Below, piece by piece: positions 11,760 through 25,030 of a DNA stretch of 64,000 bases. The notes beneath the pieces are model-generated. The model made no database searches and was not told the DNA's origin. It saw only the letters and a list, made by a program, of their open reading frames with translations. The position numbers were made by a program, and so were the translations under genes. The number at the start of each line of letters is the position of its first letter. The stretch's first letter is position 1. Source of the DNA: Glossina fuscipes (Eukaryota > Arthropoda > Insecta > Diptera > Glossinidae); the NCBI RefSeq assembly GCF_014805625.2, contig NW_023998490.1, positions 2,757,987-2,821,986 on the forward strand, in the 5' to 3' direction.

Positions 11760-13040
11760 AGAGAGTGGACGAATAGGACTATTTGTCTAGGACTAGGAGA
11801 AGCGAATTAGGAGAAGCGAAAGAGAAAAAGAGAGAAAACGAGGCACAAGTAGTTTCTTTCCAACCCCACTCGGCGAACTATGTTCGTTTATCCGAATAGC
11901 ATTCCGACGCTTCGAATCTGACTTCTTTCGGCTGGCTACTTCGATGAATACAATCTATAAATGATCGGTAGTACTACTTCGCTTTAAAAATAAATTTCAA
12001 AACCCAATGAAATTTTGTGCAATGAAGCACTTCGGTCGCGTGGTTTAGAATCGAAATGTTATGGTTTATTTATTTACTCTCTCAGTTTTTCTCAGACTGA
12101 ACTCTTGCGGTTGTCCAATACAGGCTTAAAGCAGCTTGTCCTGGTTTGACAATATATATATTTTCTCAGACCACATCGGTGTGGATTTTAGTTTGTATTT
12201 CGCATACGCTAAACATACTTTTGCGAAAGAAACAACAGGAGACATCTGCAGATCCGTTTACTGTACATTTTATAAGGTCTAAGGATATACTTTAATGTAC
12301 GTTATTAACTTTCCAGGTTTGTAACGGAAACTTAAGAATAATTTATTATCTCTTTCCTCTTATTTCAGTGCAGTAACATTTTTCCCTCTCAAATTTATTT
12401 ATGATGTTTGTTATAAGTATTCAAATGTCAATATCCATTATCAGTATTTAAACTTGAGATATTAATCTTGTATGTGGGTTTTGGTTTTTCCTTTTGACAT
12501 TTCATTAGCGCAAACACAGCATATCACATCGCCATGGCAAACGGTTGATTCATTTTGATTCGCTTTAACATATGCTGTTATTTATAGTAATGGTTTTTGT
12601 GTCTATTTTTTAGTTTTTATCCGATGTCGCTAATTAGAGTAGAATTTATTTGTGCCAGAGGAATATAATTTTAAATATGAACAGCGCAATGTTCATTGTA
12701 TATTAAATTGTAGAGTAATTTCTGTTATGGAGTTAATTAGATTATCTGCAAAAAATTTCATAAAAAACTCTAAGGTCACCTTTGGAGGAATTGCAGGCAA
12801 TTTTTTTTTTTTTTTTTTTGTAAAAAGCTAGGACACTGTAAATGTCGGTGTTTCAGTGTTTTAAAATATTCTTATTGATGATTCGCTATTGCGAAACCAT
12901 TTTCACGCTATTTGCGCTAACGATAAATCCGCATATCGTCAAGTAATTTCTTCATGTCAACCAATTAATTTTAAATTTTAAATGGAGGCTAACTCATTCC
13001 CAAGGATGTTTTGAAAACCAACTTGCTTGTGTGGGTCTTT
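11760..13040. other. Non-coding stretch, no feature recognised
   Basis: AT-rich intronic sequence with a poly-T run near 12799-12819. No exon-like open frame, RNA gene or repeat shared with the rest of the window was recognised. Confidence 0.4.
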
Positions 13041-13299
13041 CTACCCCAACCCATCCACGTATGCATGTCACATTCAAATGGCTTGAACATAGTCTCCCTT
13101 TTTATCATACCGATTAATTTAGAATAATCGTCTGTGGCAACTTAAGCTTGGGTGTTCGCCAGTCTGTATGATATCTGCTCGCGTATGCTTTTCGCAACTT
13201 TTGGGATATTATAACAAAATCTGTTACGCCGACGTGTTTTGGTATAGCAAGTTGATGCGAAAACTTTGGATTGGATGGAGTAGTGTCTTGAGCCCCTTC

Positions 13300-13900
13300 T
13301 TCCGCAACGGATTTTACGAAAATTAACCCTTTAGGTGGACTAATTTCCAATGTTTCACAGTGACAATTAGTCCGGGGTGGCACGACGTAAAGCCCATCAC
13401 TGTACCAAATTAAAAGTATATGAGTCGATTTGATGTGCGTCCGACCCCGTATAAAGATTCTGGCGCAACCTGAGCCTTCATATGACAAAATGGTCTCTTC
13501 CTTAATACTTTACGAGAAAAGTTAGTCAACTACAATAATTTGACTTGATGAATTATATTGGGATTATGAAGATCTATTTTTCGGACCTCACACTGTAAAG
13601 ATACTCGACAAAAGTAAGCCCTTGTATGGCAACGAAGTCTAATTTCTAGTACTTTATGATGGAAATAGATGAACAATAACAAGGTCTTTGACAAGTAGAT
13701 TAATTTTGACAGATTTGGACCAAGTCAGCTCACGTTTTTGCGCTAATACAATGAGAAGACTTTCATAAAAAGTACCCACCTATGGGGAAAGATACCATAA
13801 TTATGAGGAGTATTCTATTACATAAATAAATGAACAATTGTACTTGGCGGTGGTGTAGGGTTTCTGATTATCGGTCTTGTCTGACTTTAGCGTTCTTGTT
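13300..13900 (+). repeat. R1 repeat body and tail, degenerate
   Basis: Contains 'tagtactttatgatggaaat', 'atttggaccaagtc', 'tacataaataaatg' and a tail 'gtgtagggtttctgattatcg' followed by 'gttcttg'. The middle portion aligns with 28510-28740. A 124-residue minus-strand frame that overlaps it (13114-13488) has no recognisable domain and is best explained as a shadow of the repeat. Confidence 0.55.
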
Positions 13901-14884
13901 TTTGCAACAAAGAAATACGGAAGCCAATAGTCAATTATTGCTTGTTTTTAAATGGTCATATTGCTTCTTTTGGGAGCAAGTTTAAAACTGTAAATGATTT
14001 CTGAATAGCGAATGAATACTGACGTGGACCGAATTTTGATTAAGTAGGTCGGGACTTGCTTTTCGATGTCTCATTAAATAACTGCCGGTCGAATTCGCAA
14101 TTAAGAGTGCTTATGTTTCTCAATATGTCATATCGAGATTTCCTTGTACAATGTTGTGAGGTAACACAAATTTGCTTCTGAGAGAACTTCGAATTGTTTG
14201 GATAAATGGAATGGAAAAAAACAATTTTTATGGCAAAGTTGTAAAGAGTTTTCCTAAATACTCTTACTTACTTATTAGTAGAGTGGTTTACTTGTAATGT
14301 GCATCTGCATAAACTATTTGTATTACATTCTGTCTCATACACAAAAATTTCTAAAAATATCACCTACAGGAATGATAGGACGGAAGTCATATTCACGGAA
14401 TTCTATGTTGTCGCTGTGAAACTTTGAGGTATACCCGAACTTTAAATTTAAATATTTTGGTTTTTCCCCACGGCATTTCCCAAATGTTTTTTTTTTTTTA
14501 CTTTAACAATTATTCCTAACGAAAAAAAAAACAAAATATATGTAACTAGTTAATAGGCCCATAGCATCAAAGTTACTTAATACATGAAATGAAATTTACG
14601 CTTGGTCAAGATGGCAAAACTAACTTTTTTCGTTTTTTTCAAGAACCAAACCACAATGTCCTTCACAGGCTCCCAGCTACACAAAAATCCCGAATCGAGA
14701 ACAAGCAGGAGCCCATGGACTCAAAATTTGGGACAGGGATACGTTAAGGAACAGTGCAGGACCCCAACCTAAATAACACATTTGATAGTTTCCTTAGTTC
14801 ATAGCCATGAATTAAATCAAAGTTTATGCAGAACAGTAATATCTGTTCTAAACATAGTCCTACCCGTAAAAGAGAAGCTCTCGC

Positions 14885-15310
14885 TTTCAAATTTGCCGCC
14901 GACATTGGAGATTCTTACATATCGGCTAATGTTGAAAACGGGCTAAATCTGTGAAAGGGTATGCTTACAGCGGAATTTAAATTGAGACCAATTCTTTTTT
15001 CGGAACGCTTTTTTATAGTGGATAAATTGTTATGAGCGGTTGGATTCGATAAATGTAAACGCTTAGCGATCTTAGAAATTGTTATTCGTCGGTTTGAATT
15101 GAATAATCCGTTTGCTTTGTCTTCATCAGCTTTCACTGACCTTCTGCACCACGGTACATCTCAATACCGAAATTTTCGAAACGGAATTTTGCAAACCAGT
15201 TTTGACACTGGCATCAAAAAGACACTTTTCCGCAGAATCGGGCAAATCTTCAGAAGCAAACCCAGCTATGTTAGCTCTTAAAATATATGTGTTGAAAAAT
15301 CTCAATTAAA
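14885..15310 (-). pseudogene. Mariner-type transposase fragment, N-terminal half, broken
   Basis: The minus-strand frame 15136-14915 encodes a piece with 'KADEDKANGLFNSNRRITIS' followed by 'KIAKRLHLSNPTAHNNL'. This reads like the linker and second helix-turn-helix of the DNA-binding part of mariner-family transposases, in which an acidic 'DED' linker precedes a '...NRRIT..(E/K)IA..L..S..T.H..L' helix pair. The catalytic region is absent: the frame loses similarity after about 50 residues and stops. The upstream portion (15137-15310) keeps an open character but I could not align it. It lies inside the 26-kb intron and is an inactive relic. Confidence 0.55.
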
Positions 15311-17080
15311 TCCACTATTGGGAAAAAACACAATGACTTTCTGAACAACCTAATACAGTGGACACACGGTAAAAATTTCCACGCATGTTCTGTTAAAATG
15401 AAAATAATCAATGGCTTCGATTTAATATTATAGACTATGGAATAGTCTAGCTATCTAGGCAGCTAGATATAAAAGATTCCGTCACAGTTTAATATAGTTT
15501 TGTTACTTGTTTTATATTAAATAAATGTAAACTATAAACAACTTTCTATCCAAGATACGGTACTCCTTTCTGATTGTGAGCCTGTGAGGCAGATGATATG
15601 AACACGTGGTTCTATGAGGGTTAAATCGATTTCAAACCTTCCGCTAATATTGATTACGTAGATCATTTCACAAGTAGTGGGACTTTCTTGATTACTTTTG
15701 AGCAAATCTGAAGAATATTAGTAACGTACATGGAAATGTGATAAGGGGGATGGTCGTGTGACGAATATAAAATTTTGCCATAGTGCAGCTTAGCTGGAAA
15801 GATTAGGTCTGGCAAGTCTATATAAAGCAAAGATAATGCCTTTAACTGTAACTGGACTCCGCTGTAAGTGGAGTTTACCACACAAAATCGAAAACTACAA
15901 CTATGTTCCATTGTTCATACGTACACGTTGTAGAGAAAAGGGTCGTTGGATCAATGGGGTTGTTAACAAACTTTCTGCATGTAATAGCAAGCAATGATGC
16001 ATCTCTGCAATTTGCCATAGAAGAAGAATCTCAGACTTGGAAAAAATGGAAAATAACGAATTCTTAGATTTGCACCAAATAAGTGTATAATTGTGGTCTG
16101 GCGTTGGTATTAATTAATATTTTGCGGTTAGCGAGCGTTCATTACGATAGCCTTGATTTGGTAATTGAAGATGACTTTCAAGAAATACATTTTTTTTATT
16201 TTGTTTTGAAGGCCATTTATTAATTTGATTTCATATAATTAATTCAAGACCTACTTAAAAGAATAATTGGAAACTTAATGGTTTCTGAAATTGTGATGCG
16301 TTTGTATGAACTTCGTTAGAGCTCAATTTTCTCATTATTATTATTACCAACATTAGTCAAATCATCAACGGTTACCATCGGCATTCTTTTTAGCTTTAAT
16401 GACCGTTTTCAAGTTCGGCTTAAGCACACGGCTAGCTGATAACCAAGCGTACGTTTCCGATGGAAATATATTTTGTTTCTTTATTAATGAATTGATGTGT
16501 AATTAGAGTTAAATATGTATGCACTTGTAAAGTTGTATCTAAAATGACAATTGCGCAATTTTCAACTATTTATAGATTATATTCACTTTGAAGCGAATTT
16601 CGTTACCCCAACATGGCAGTAATGACTTGAAAAGCTGTTACATATCTTCTAATTGTAGGCGTGTTGGTTAATCATTCCCAGTCTAAGTGTTTTTAGCTAA
16701 AAATTTTCAAATATTGCCTTGAGATGAGACACGGCTGTTGTAAGAAGTAATTATGCAATATCTCTGAAAACAATGAAAGAAAGCCCATTAGAAGGCATAC
16801 TTATATTGCCCGTATAGTAAATTATGCACATAAGTTTGTAAGTATACAAAAATATAAAAGTTTACCACTTCATATGTATAAGTATATGTAAGAGTATAAG
16901 TACTGCAGATTTGTAACTCTTTCCAATTTAGGCCTTCGGACGGAAAATGCTTGGAGAGCAAAAAATAAATATGATTTTTTATATCATGACTCGGCAAAGG
17001 ATTTTCTGAAGATAAAGCGAGGTACCTTCCGTAGCGATAAGCGGCTGCGGTCGAATCTTTTCTATCCGCCAATTAGTAAA
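15310..17080. other. Non-coding intronic stretch
   Basis: No supported gene or RNA. A minus-strand frame at 16788-17072 begins with a code-like 55-residue piece, then runs into simple Tyr/Thr repeats from TA/TG sequence. It is listed among rejected items. Confidence 0.4.
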
Positions 17081-17480
17081 ACGTCTCATCTTTCTGGTTT
17101 TAAAAACAGACAGGTTGTTCATGGTTTATGTAAGCGCTCGTAAGAACTTCCAATATTTGTGTCAAATTAGCAGCCAATATTTATGCAACCAGGAAAAATT
17201 AATTACACACCGACAGATTCAGAGTTGGATACTGATGAAAAAGGCGATGTTAGAGCACATACAGACGGACATACAGACATGCTTAAATCGGGTCAGAGTT
17301 TAGTACTCATAAAAAGGCGCATACTCTACAAGGTCGCTTAAGGCTCGATATCCGTTCTGCAAACGTATTGAAACGCACAGACGGACGGCATGCTTAAATC
17401 GACTCAGATCAAAAAGACGTCTACGTTATAAGGTCTGTTAAGTTGCGTTCTGGGTGTTGCTAACGTATTGGAAGAAGGAA
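17080..17480 (+). repeat. R2-type repeat with a duplicated module
   Basis: 'cagacgga' then 'gcatgcttaaatcg' occurs at about 17264-17290 and again at about 17378-17402, each followed by a 'ctcaga' or 'gtcaga' stretch and an 'aaggtc' motif, with 'aacgtattg' in both. The spacing of about 115 bp suggests an imperfect tandem duplication within one repeat. No coding content was recognised. Confidence 0.55.
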
Positions 17481-18237
17481 TATATCCTCAAGTCTTAGTA
17501 ACGGATATGTGAACGGAATCAGAAAGACCAAAAACTAAAATAGCTTTAAATTCGATAAAATAAATATGAACATCCGAAAATCCAATATTGGGCGTGAATT
17601 GGTAAATTGACAAAATGAAAGCATATCCGACTAGTAATGATGTAAATTCGCGTAAACTTAAGCTTTTACTTCTGCATATTTGTTTTCTTTGACATTTTAT
17701 TCGCGAACCATTTTCAAATTCACGCTTTGAGCGCGTTTAGCTTTCTGTAATACCTTTTATCCTCGTAATAATCCTACCTTTAGCTGTTGGCGAAGCATAA
17801 TTTAACATATAGGGAGCTCATAGTATGGTTTACTTTAATTGAATTAAATCAGTTGCATACGGGAGAAATAGATCACAAACTTTATTCTGTCGTCTTTTCC
17901 AGCAATCACATCGCCTTCTACTGGTTAATTTCAGTTACCTTTGAAATGATGATTTTTTAAGATATGCTTTTAGATGCTCGACGAAGGTACCATCGCATCA
18001 AAAAGAAGCCCAAAAGACATGACTATCTATTTATGTGCTGTTAAGTTGAAAGTGGCAAGTACTTGATGGGCGTTACAAACCAAATGTCAAATTTAATGTA
18101 TTCTCATCCTTTAATGAATGGTGTAATTATTCGGTGTAGTAATAACCTTGTTAAAAGCCAGCTAAAGGCAACTGCATGAGCACAGACAGCTGAACAATTA
18201 TATACATTTATTAATGGTGACTATCCAAGTTCCATAT

Positions 18238-18241
<4 letters not shown>

Positions 18242-18274
<33 letters not shown>
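18242..18274. repeat. TA microsatellite
   Basis: About 16 uninterrupted TA units. Confidence 0.95.
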
Positions 18275-18281
<7 letters not shown>

Positions 18282-18299
18282 GCTAGACATGGTCAAAAC

Positions 18300-21200
18300 T
18301 GAACTGAACCAAAAGCTTATATTGCGTGATGATGAAAACGATAATAATATTGACATGCTTTAGCGAACACCAATCACTATTATTACCAATCAAACGATTA
18401 TTATTTCTACGAGCATTTGCACGTATAGTGATTATGTTCGGTACCTTTTTTAAAATTTATGTAGCAATCATTCGTCTCTGTATTAGAGCGTGGGTTAAGG
18501 TGGCATATTAAAGACATTGAGACGCGTTACTAAAGATACAAATCATAAAATTTTAACGATTCTACTTTTAATAGCACATGTGTTTGTTAATCATCCTCGT
18601 AAACGAGTGTAGCCGTCAAAAAACAAAAAAAATAAATAAATTAAATTAAAAAATTCTTACTATCCATGCAAGCAAAAGCATAACACAGGAGTCTTTCGAC
18701 GAAACATGTCATTTTGCATCAATTGCGCCATTGAGTCGTTATTCGGTGCTGTAATGTATATCGCTGTAGTCGTTGAAGCTGCATCGTTTTTGAAAAAAAT
18801 ATGATCCAATTATTGCTGTCAGTTCAAAGACCCCATCAAACTATTACTCTCGAATCTTTGTCGTGGGTTTTCGGCGCCACATGAGTACAACAACTTTGCT
18901 TGCTTTATCTCATCAGCCAGAATAATTTCATTTAGAATATTATGATAATCTTGTTGACGCTTTTACAGCATCGAATGCGGGAGTGTACATTGAATGTATC
19001 TGAAAACTTTCTGCTTATCACATGTTACATGTCATAGCAATCAGAGCTTCGTGTTGACATTTTATAAATATCATGAGACTTAAAATGATACCTTTCTCTT
19101 TTTAAAAGTCCTTGTACATAAGTGGTTTTCTGTTTTCAATAGAAGAGTCCTTATAAGTGTAGGGAACATTAGTCACTTTATAAATTATTGATCGCTCTAT
19201 AACCATTGAATGCATTGCAATCGAATCTTATTGAATTAAATTCTGTGCAACCTTCATCTAAAACATCAAAAACATCTCGTGTGTATGTAGTCTAAAACCA
19301 ATTTGTCGAATTCATGCAATGAAAATTTAATTATGAATAGTTGCTATACGAATTCTGGATACCCATTATTTCAATCGAAAACATGCGAATATATTTCGCT
19401 ATGCGTGAACTTCTTTTACTTACATAAAACGGGAGACAGACCTCAAAAATTTGAGATTTTCATTCCCTTAGCTTTCTTTGTTATTCTGCCCTATAGTAAT
19501 ATCCAAACTGCTTACTTGCTTATGAGTCGTGTGCGGCTGAAAGAACCAACAAAATTCAAAGATTTGACAGACGCGTATTTCCGATTATTATTCCGATTAG
19601 CGCGACGACTTGCCCGTAGTTGTCTTCAATTAGACGTAATAGCCGGTATAAAGTGTATAATATAAATCCCTACGATATTTCACAATAATTATTATATGTA
19701 AATATATTTTGGAATTAAGAATATAAATACAATATATATCATATCGTAAATATTCATATGAACTTCCCGACGGTACAATTGATGGCGGGTGTAGGCGATG
19801 CACTTCAATTGCGAAGGACGACAACGTACGCAAACAAACCTTCTTGGCAAAACTGACATGAGCACAATAATTGTCTTTGCGTTGTTTTTAGACAGCGCAG
19901 ACTTTATTGCTTGAAACTGATTATGCATACACTATTAAAAATATTGTCAATTGCTGGGTATTACTTCTGCTATCTCTTAGAAATGATCTGAATTCTATGC
20001 GCAAAGAACAATTAGTCTTTTAAGTTCGTTCGGTATCGTCTTAAGAATGGAAGCACAATTGAACGAAACGATAAGTCATCTTTTGAAATTCGTCTTAAAG
20101 TAATGTCTGCTGATGAGAGAGGCCAGAATAGTACGTTCCAATTTAGACCCGTAAACATAGGGCATGACATTTGGAGAAGTACGACTATTTTTCATAGAAG
20201 CGAGAAAAGCTCTTTTCCTTTGTCCTTTTGCTTTAAATTGATAGATGTTAGACCCGCATTCGGTTTAATTGCTTTAGATCAGTAGTAGTCACAATAAATC
20301 AAAAAACGATCCCATTTAATCCAATCCTTCCATTCATTCATTTCATATTACCACAATACGTGATGGTTTTTTAAATTAGGGCACCATATGTGAAATGGTT
20401 CATTCCAATCCATTTGGAAGAGGCATTGTCTCTGAGATGTATCAGTGCTTCAAGTCCCATCAAAATACCTCAAAGAGTTCGAATTGTCTATTAACATAAA
20501 ATAGCACTACATCGAGAGGTATGAGATAAAATGACGGAAAGAAATGATTTCGAACAGAAAGGTAAAGCGGAAGATGATCGTATCTCCCAGTTTATCTATT
20601 TAATAGACTGCATTTCACTGTTCTCACAGTCTTATATATTGCCACGAAAGTCTACCATACTCTTTAATGGGTTAATGGAAAGATAGGCCCGATACGTTGC
20701 AAGTCTTGTTGATTTTCAAAATGATATGATTTTTGCAAAATAATGTCATTCAAGTTACTTTTGTATTCTTAAGGCGAGCAGATACGCTTAAGTCAGCTTA
20801 GAAGCGTAGATTGATTAAGAGTAAAAGATAGCTTTGAAAAGCTGCTTTGCATATTTATGAGTGCCGCTGGCCGAATATCAATTGATATCCCATGTATGAA
20901 AGTGATTTTAATACAGACAATCTTATCATCTATCAAATCTGTTGGTAATTTTATAATGCGAAATTATTTCTGATTTAATAATTTCTTGTTTATTTTTTTT
21001 TTGAGACATTTATTTATATTGATTTTCAAACATAAATAAATATTCGTTCAGCTAATTGTTTAACTATTAGCTTATGTGCTTTTATTTATTTAATCAGTTG
21101 TGCAAGTGTTTATAGGATGAGTGTTTTTTTCTTTTATTTTTATTTTCACAAAGATAACAATTTAAAATCTTTACGGATGCCACGTAAGTCATTTAAATAA

Positions 21201-22200
21201 TTCGTTTAATCATCATTATCTGGCACTTGCATTAAATTCATGAGAAAACAAAATTAAATTAAGACAAAATATAAAGGTATTAATCAAACCACATGATCGG
21301 TAAACAGAAATCTTGATATATAATCAGTCGATTAAAAAGGAAGAACAAACATTAAGAAAGAGGATTACATTGTTGTGGCGGTAAAGTGTTTATTCCTCTT
21401 ATTATTGTTGTTGGTGGTGTTTTTTTTTTCCAATCAATCCACATTGACCTTCACAGAACATAAAACAACATTAACGTCATCATTAACAACAACACTTTTA
21501 TCAGCCGGTGAATCGGAAGAATTTTTATGCGGGAAATAACAAAACAGGGCTACGCACAATATAAGAAATATATGCATAATAAGCTTGAATGATAAAGCAA
21601 CAGAGAGTGATAAATAAAAAGTGTTTATGATATATTTCGGTGCCACTGTTTCAGGTGTTGAAAAAGTAAAATTATGTTTACAAAAAAAAAAAGAGAAAAA
21701 CCAAAGAAAGAAAAAAGTCAGCTACAATGAATGACTCCTCAATATACAATAATCAAGAATCGTGAGATATTGATAAAAGTGAAAAGGATAATTTTTTTAT
21801 TCTTTGCAAGAAAACATCGTAAATGTATCGAGTTAGCAACAAGTTTAACCCTCTTTTCCAGAAAGTGTAGTGTAGGATTAGATCAGATTCTGCATAGTTT
21901 AAATCAGGAAGCGATATAGAAATCAATTTAGATATGCCTATTACGTGTGTCTGATATAAGCGAAAATATTTTATTGATGTTAACATGATTTTTATTCATA
22001 AACAATGATGTATGGCATGTAAATGTGGCTGTGTGCAGTATTCCAGAGGTAATGGATTCCTGTGTTTGAAGTTACATTTGCCAACTACGAGTGATTCTCG
22101 AAAACACACAGTCGCAATAATCTTTTTAAATGTTGATTAAGGAAAGTTTGACTTTCGATGCCTGATCAGAAAACTCTCATTCGGAAGTTGAATTTCAAGT
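18300..22200. other. Long non-coding intronic stretch
   Basis: AT-rich DNA with no supported exon. A 120-residue plus-strand frame (19303-19665) and shorter frames have no recognisable domain and no splice or promoter support. The segment 18678-18740 shares a short motif series with 24465-24515. Nothing else stands out. Confidence 0.4.
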
Positions 22201-22690
22201 CTGTAACGTTTCGTAGTAGACCCAAGTCTCATCAATAGCTAGCAGATTGTGTTATAAATTTCGTCATTTGGTACCATACTTAGCCAAAGTTGGTTCATCA
22301 TCGTCAACTCCATTTTTTTTTCTTTTGCTTGTTAGCACAACAAATCTGTCGATTTTTATACGCGTCACCGAAGGATGTGGAGAGTATATTGATTTTATGA
22401 AAGCGTTCCCAACGCCCAGAAGCTTCAGGGAACCCTCCAACTGTATATAGTTTTGATCACTATCAAATTCTGAATCGATTAAAGCATGTCCGCCTGTCCG
22501 CCTGTCCGCCCGTACGATCGTGTAATGCCTGTTCTCAACAGTCTCGCGGCTGCAAAAATGACACTGTCGAGTTCAAACTTGGTGCACACATTGGAAGTTC
22601 TTGCACGCAGGTCGTTGAAAAGTGTTAAAATCGGTCGAAGGATACAATCAAACTACAACACAAATTGGGAACACCTTCAAAAGGAGTAAA
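22200..22690 (+). repeat. R2-type dispersed repeat
   Basis: Contains 'gcgtcaccgaaggatgtgg', 'aacgcccagaag', a small tandem of 'cctgtccg' units (about 22489-22512), 'caaacttggtgcacacattg', 'cttgcacgcagg' and 'ttaaaatcggtcg'. The ordering matches the R2 copies at 32.4-33.1 and 39.1-39.6 kb at the start, and the 46.9-kb and 9.6-kb fragments at the end. The open frames through it are repeat-derived. Confidence 0.6.
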
Positions 22691-23009
22691 AAAACAACAA
22701 AAATAACACAGGAAATATATCTACAAAAATTTGTCCACATGTATCCTATTGTTCTACCATTTTAGATAGGGACTCATGTGCGTTACAAATACACTCTAAC
22801 CCGCATAACAAGCTTCACGTTTATTGATCGCATAGAGACTTTTTGAGCTGATCGTAGCAAGCAAGCAAATGACTGTATTTCGCTAATTTGATCGGAGGTT
22901 ACGCAGCAAAATACAAATTTTGAAAATAATGTTCACAGTACAACTTGAGCAGAGTGGAAATTGATGAATTGTAAATGTTTATCATATATGTACGTGCATA
23001 TGTTTTACA

Positions 23010-23032
23010 TATATATATATATATATGTATAT
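23010..23032. repeat. TA microsatellite
   Basis: Short alternating TA run in intronic sequence. Confidence 0.8.
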
Positions 23033-23902
23033 ACTCCTGATTAACCTGTCGATGTGCCTGTAGTTTTTTTCATGAATAATGCTTTACATCTGCTTCGTTT
23101 TTATGCAGAACGAGTATTCTAGGGTCGCCTTACAGCGAACATAATTTGCATTTTTTTGGATACAATTAATGCAAGAACTGTTTTAAACTGACATTTACTT
23201 GTGCTACCAGGTACAGCAGTTATTTTTATTAAGACGCCATTACAATTTATTTCGCATTCACCTATAAGTGTCCGAGTTGTGCTTACACTGCTGCGCCAAA
23301 ATTTAATAAAATTGTTAAGAAATTCTTTAAAATGAAAAATGAAAGAAAAAGCAAAAGTATGATAAATGGAAAATCAAAATAATGAAATTAAGTTTTGAAA
23401 ACAATTAAGTGCATGCAATAAATGAATTCCCGTTGGCAACGAGCCTGACTGACTATACATACATTGTATTGAATATATTGCCTTTCAATATATTTATTAT
23501 GTTCGCAGAAAATTTGTCTTAAGAATTTTTAATTGGTTTCTATTGACTTAAATTACTAAGTTTTCCACAATGTCTCCATCTCTTTCTTTTTCCTTGTATG
23601 TCCGTCCCCCTGTCTGTCTGTCGGTCCGTGTATCTTTAGTTTTGTGTTTATAAATGTACACAACACATATATATGAATTATGTTTTCTTACTGGCGGCTT
23701 TAAACGTGCTTTGTTTTCTAGATCTCTGCCTCCATATGCTACGAGTCATTCATTCATAATGCATGACAAACGAAAATTGTTCAACTATTGTTTTTAGACT
23801 AAAGCGAAGGACTTTTGCTTCAGTTTATATTCATAAACGGTATTCATAAGCGTGCATATATGTGTATTCATTTGATTTTGATTTTGTAATTTATATTCCA
23901 AA

Positions 23903-23904
<2 letters not shown>

Positions 23905-23937
<33 letters not shown>
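23905..23937. repeat. Poly-A tract, 33 bases
   Basis: Uninterrupted A run. Possible relic of a retroposed 3' end, but no polyadenylation signal or source sequence was recognised next to it. Confidence 0.95.
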
Positions 23938-23939
<2 letters not shown>

Positions 23940-24464
23940 AAAGAAAAACAAAAATCAACCTAGAAGTTAATGTAACTGAAATCATTGATACGAAAACCTT
24001 TCAAATATGTTATTTTTAATTGTTTTTTCATTTTCTAGTTTAAATTTCGATTGGGGCATGAATTGGGGCATGCTGTATTTGAATGCTATATAAAAATGTA
24101 GCTACAATTTTTGAATTTTATACCTAAGTTAATCGGTTGGCGCTCCAACCAAGAGTAGCAAAGAGGTCCTTGGCTATGATAATAAAGCATAATGAAATTA
24201 TCATTATTATTATAAAATACGTATAAAAAATAAATGTTTAATTGTTTCTTTGTTCTATCAAGCCACCTTTACATAATTTCTCTTAACTGTCAAAATCAAT
24301 TCTGAGCTAACTTGTGTAAAACATTTCCAATAAAGAAAAATATTAAATCAATATTGGGAAGAATATCTCAATGAAAAAAAAAATGTGGGAAACATTTCGA
24401 TAATTTGAATGGAAAAAATAATAAAAAGAAAATTAAAAAATAACACAATTTTATTTAAATAGTT

Positions 24465-24520
24465 AGCACAGAGTCTTTCAACAAATAGGCGTCACTTAAA
24501 ATTTGCGCCATTTTTGAACT
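24465..24520 (+). repeat. Short segment shared with 18678-18740
   Basis: Both segments read, in order, 'cacag', 'gagtctttc', a 'cgacgaaa' or 'caacaaat' stretch, 'gtca' and 'ttgcgccat'. The similarity fades on both sides. It could be the end of a small transposable element. Confidence 0.35.
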
Positions 24521-24799
24521 GTCAGTAAGCGGTAGCTATTGCGATGACATTTGAAAAATCAAAACTAGAATGCTTTCAATCCTGGATCAACCCGGAATCG
24601 CGCCACGAAGTGAATCGTGAAACTTTGCTACTGATGATTAAGTAAAATTATTCGTGGCGATGACTTTCATCTGTCGGGATGCGGGATGGGAAATAGCCGA
24701 ACAGCCTCTCCATCGATAGCGAGTCGGAGTTTAGTGCGCTCCTTGTGCTGAATCATTCTTTTCAAAAATGCTTCTGTTGCGATCACTTTTTCTTATACC

Positions 24800-25030
24800 G
24801 ACTGCTGTCAATCCGTCCGTCTTAAATGTCTGTGTTCAACCTACAGGTCGCAATGTTCGAAATATTTTATTGAAATTTGATACACAGATATATTTTGGGC
24901 CAACGACGATTTCTTTCGATCAATTCCCGTCTAAAGAATTATTTTGAAATGTCATAATCGCATCAAGCAATGTGGTGTGGGATATTTAAGAAAGAACCAC
25001 GGCTCACCATAATGTTTTTACTTGCTTTGG
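24800..25030 (+). repeat. R1 repeat, head and tail
   Basis: Runs from 'tccgtccgtctt' through 'ctacaggtcgcaatgttcga', 'ttgatacacaga', 'ttgggccaacgacg' to a tail 'aatgtggtgtgggatattta' and 'ggctcaccataatgttttta'. The last motif is identical to the end of the copy at 49.27 kb. Confidence 0.65.

Noticed and set aside
13114..13488. 124-residue minus-strand frame
   Set aside because: Overlaps R1 repeat sequence, has no recognised domain, and lacks splice or promoter support.
16788..17072. 94-residue minus-strand frame beginning with a code-like piece
   Set aside because: The second half is simple Tyr/Thr repeat from TA/TG sequence, and no family was recognised for the first half.
19303..19665. 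120-residue plus-strand frame
   Set aside because: No domain recognised, no supporting splice or translation context; length is within chance expectation for a 64-kb AT-rich window.
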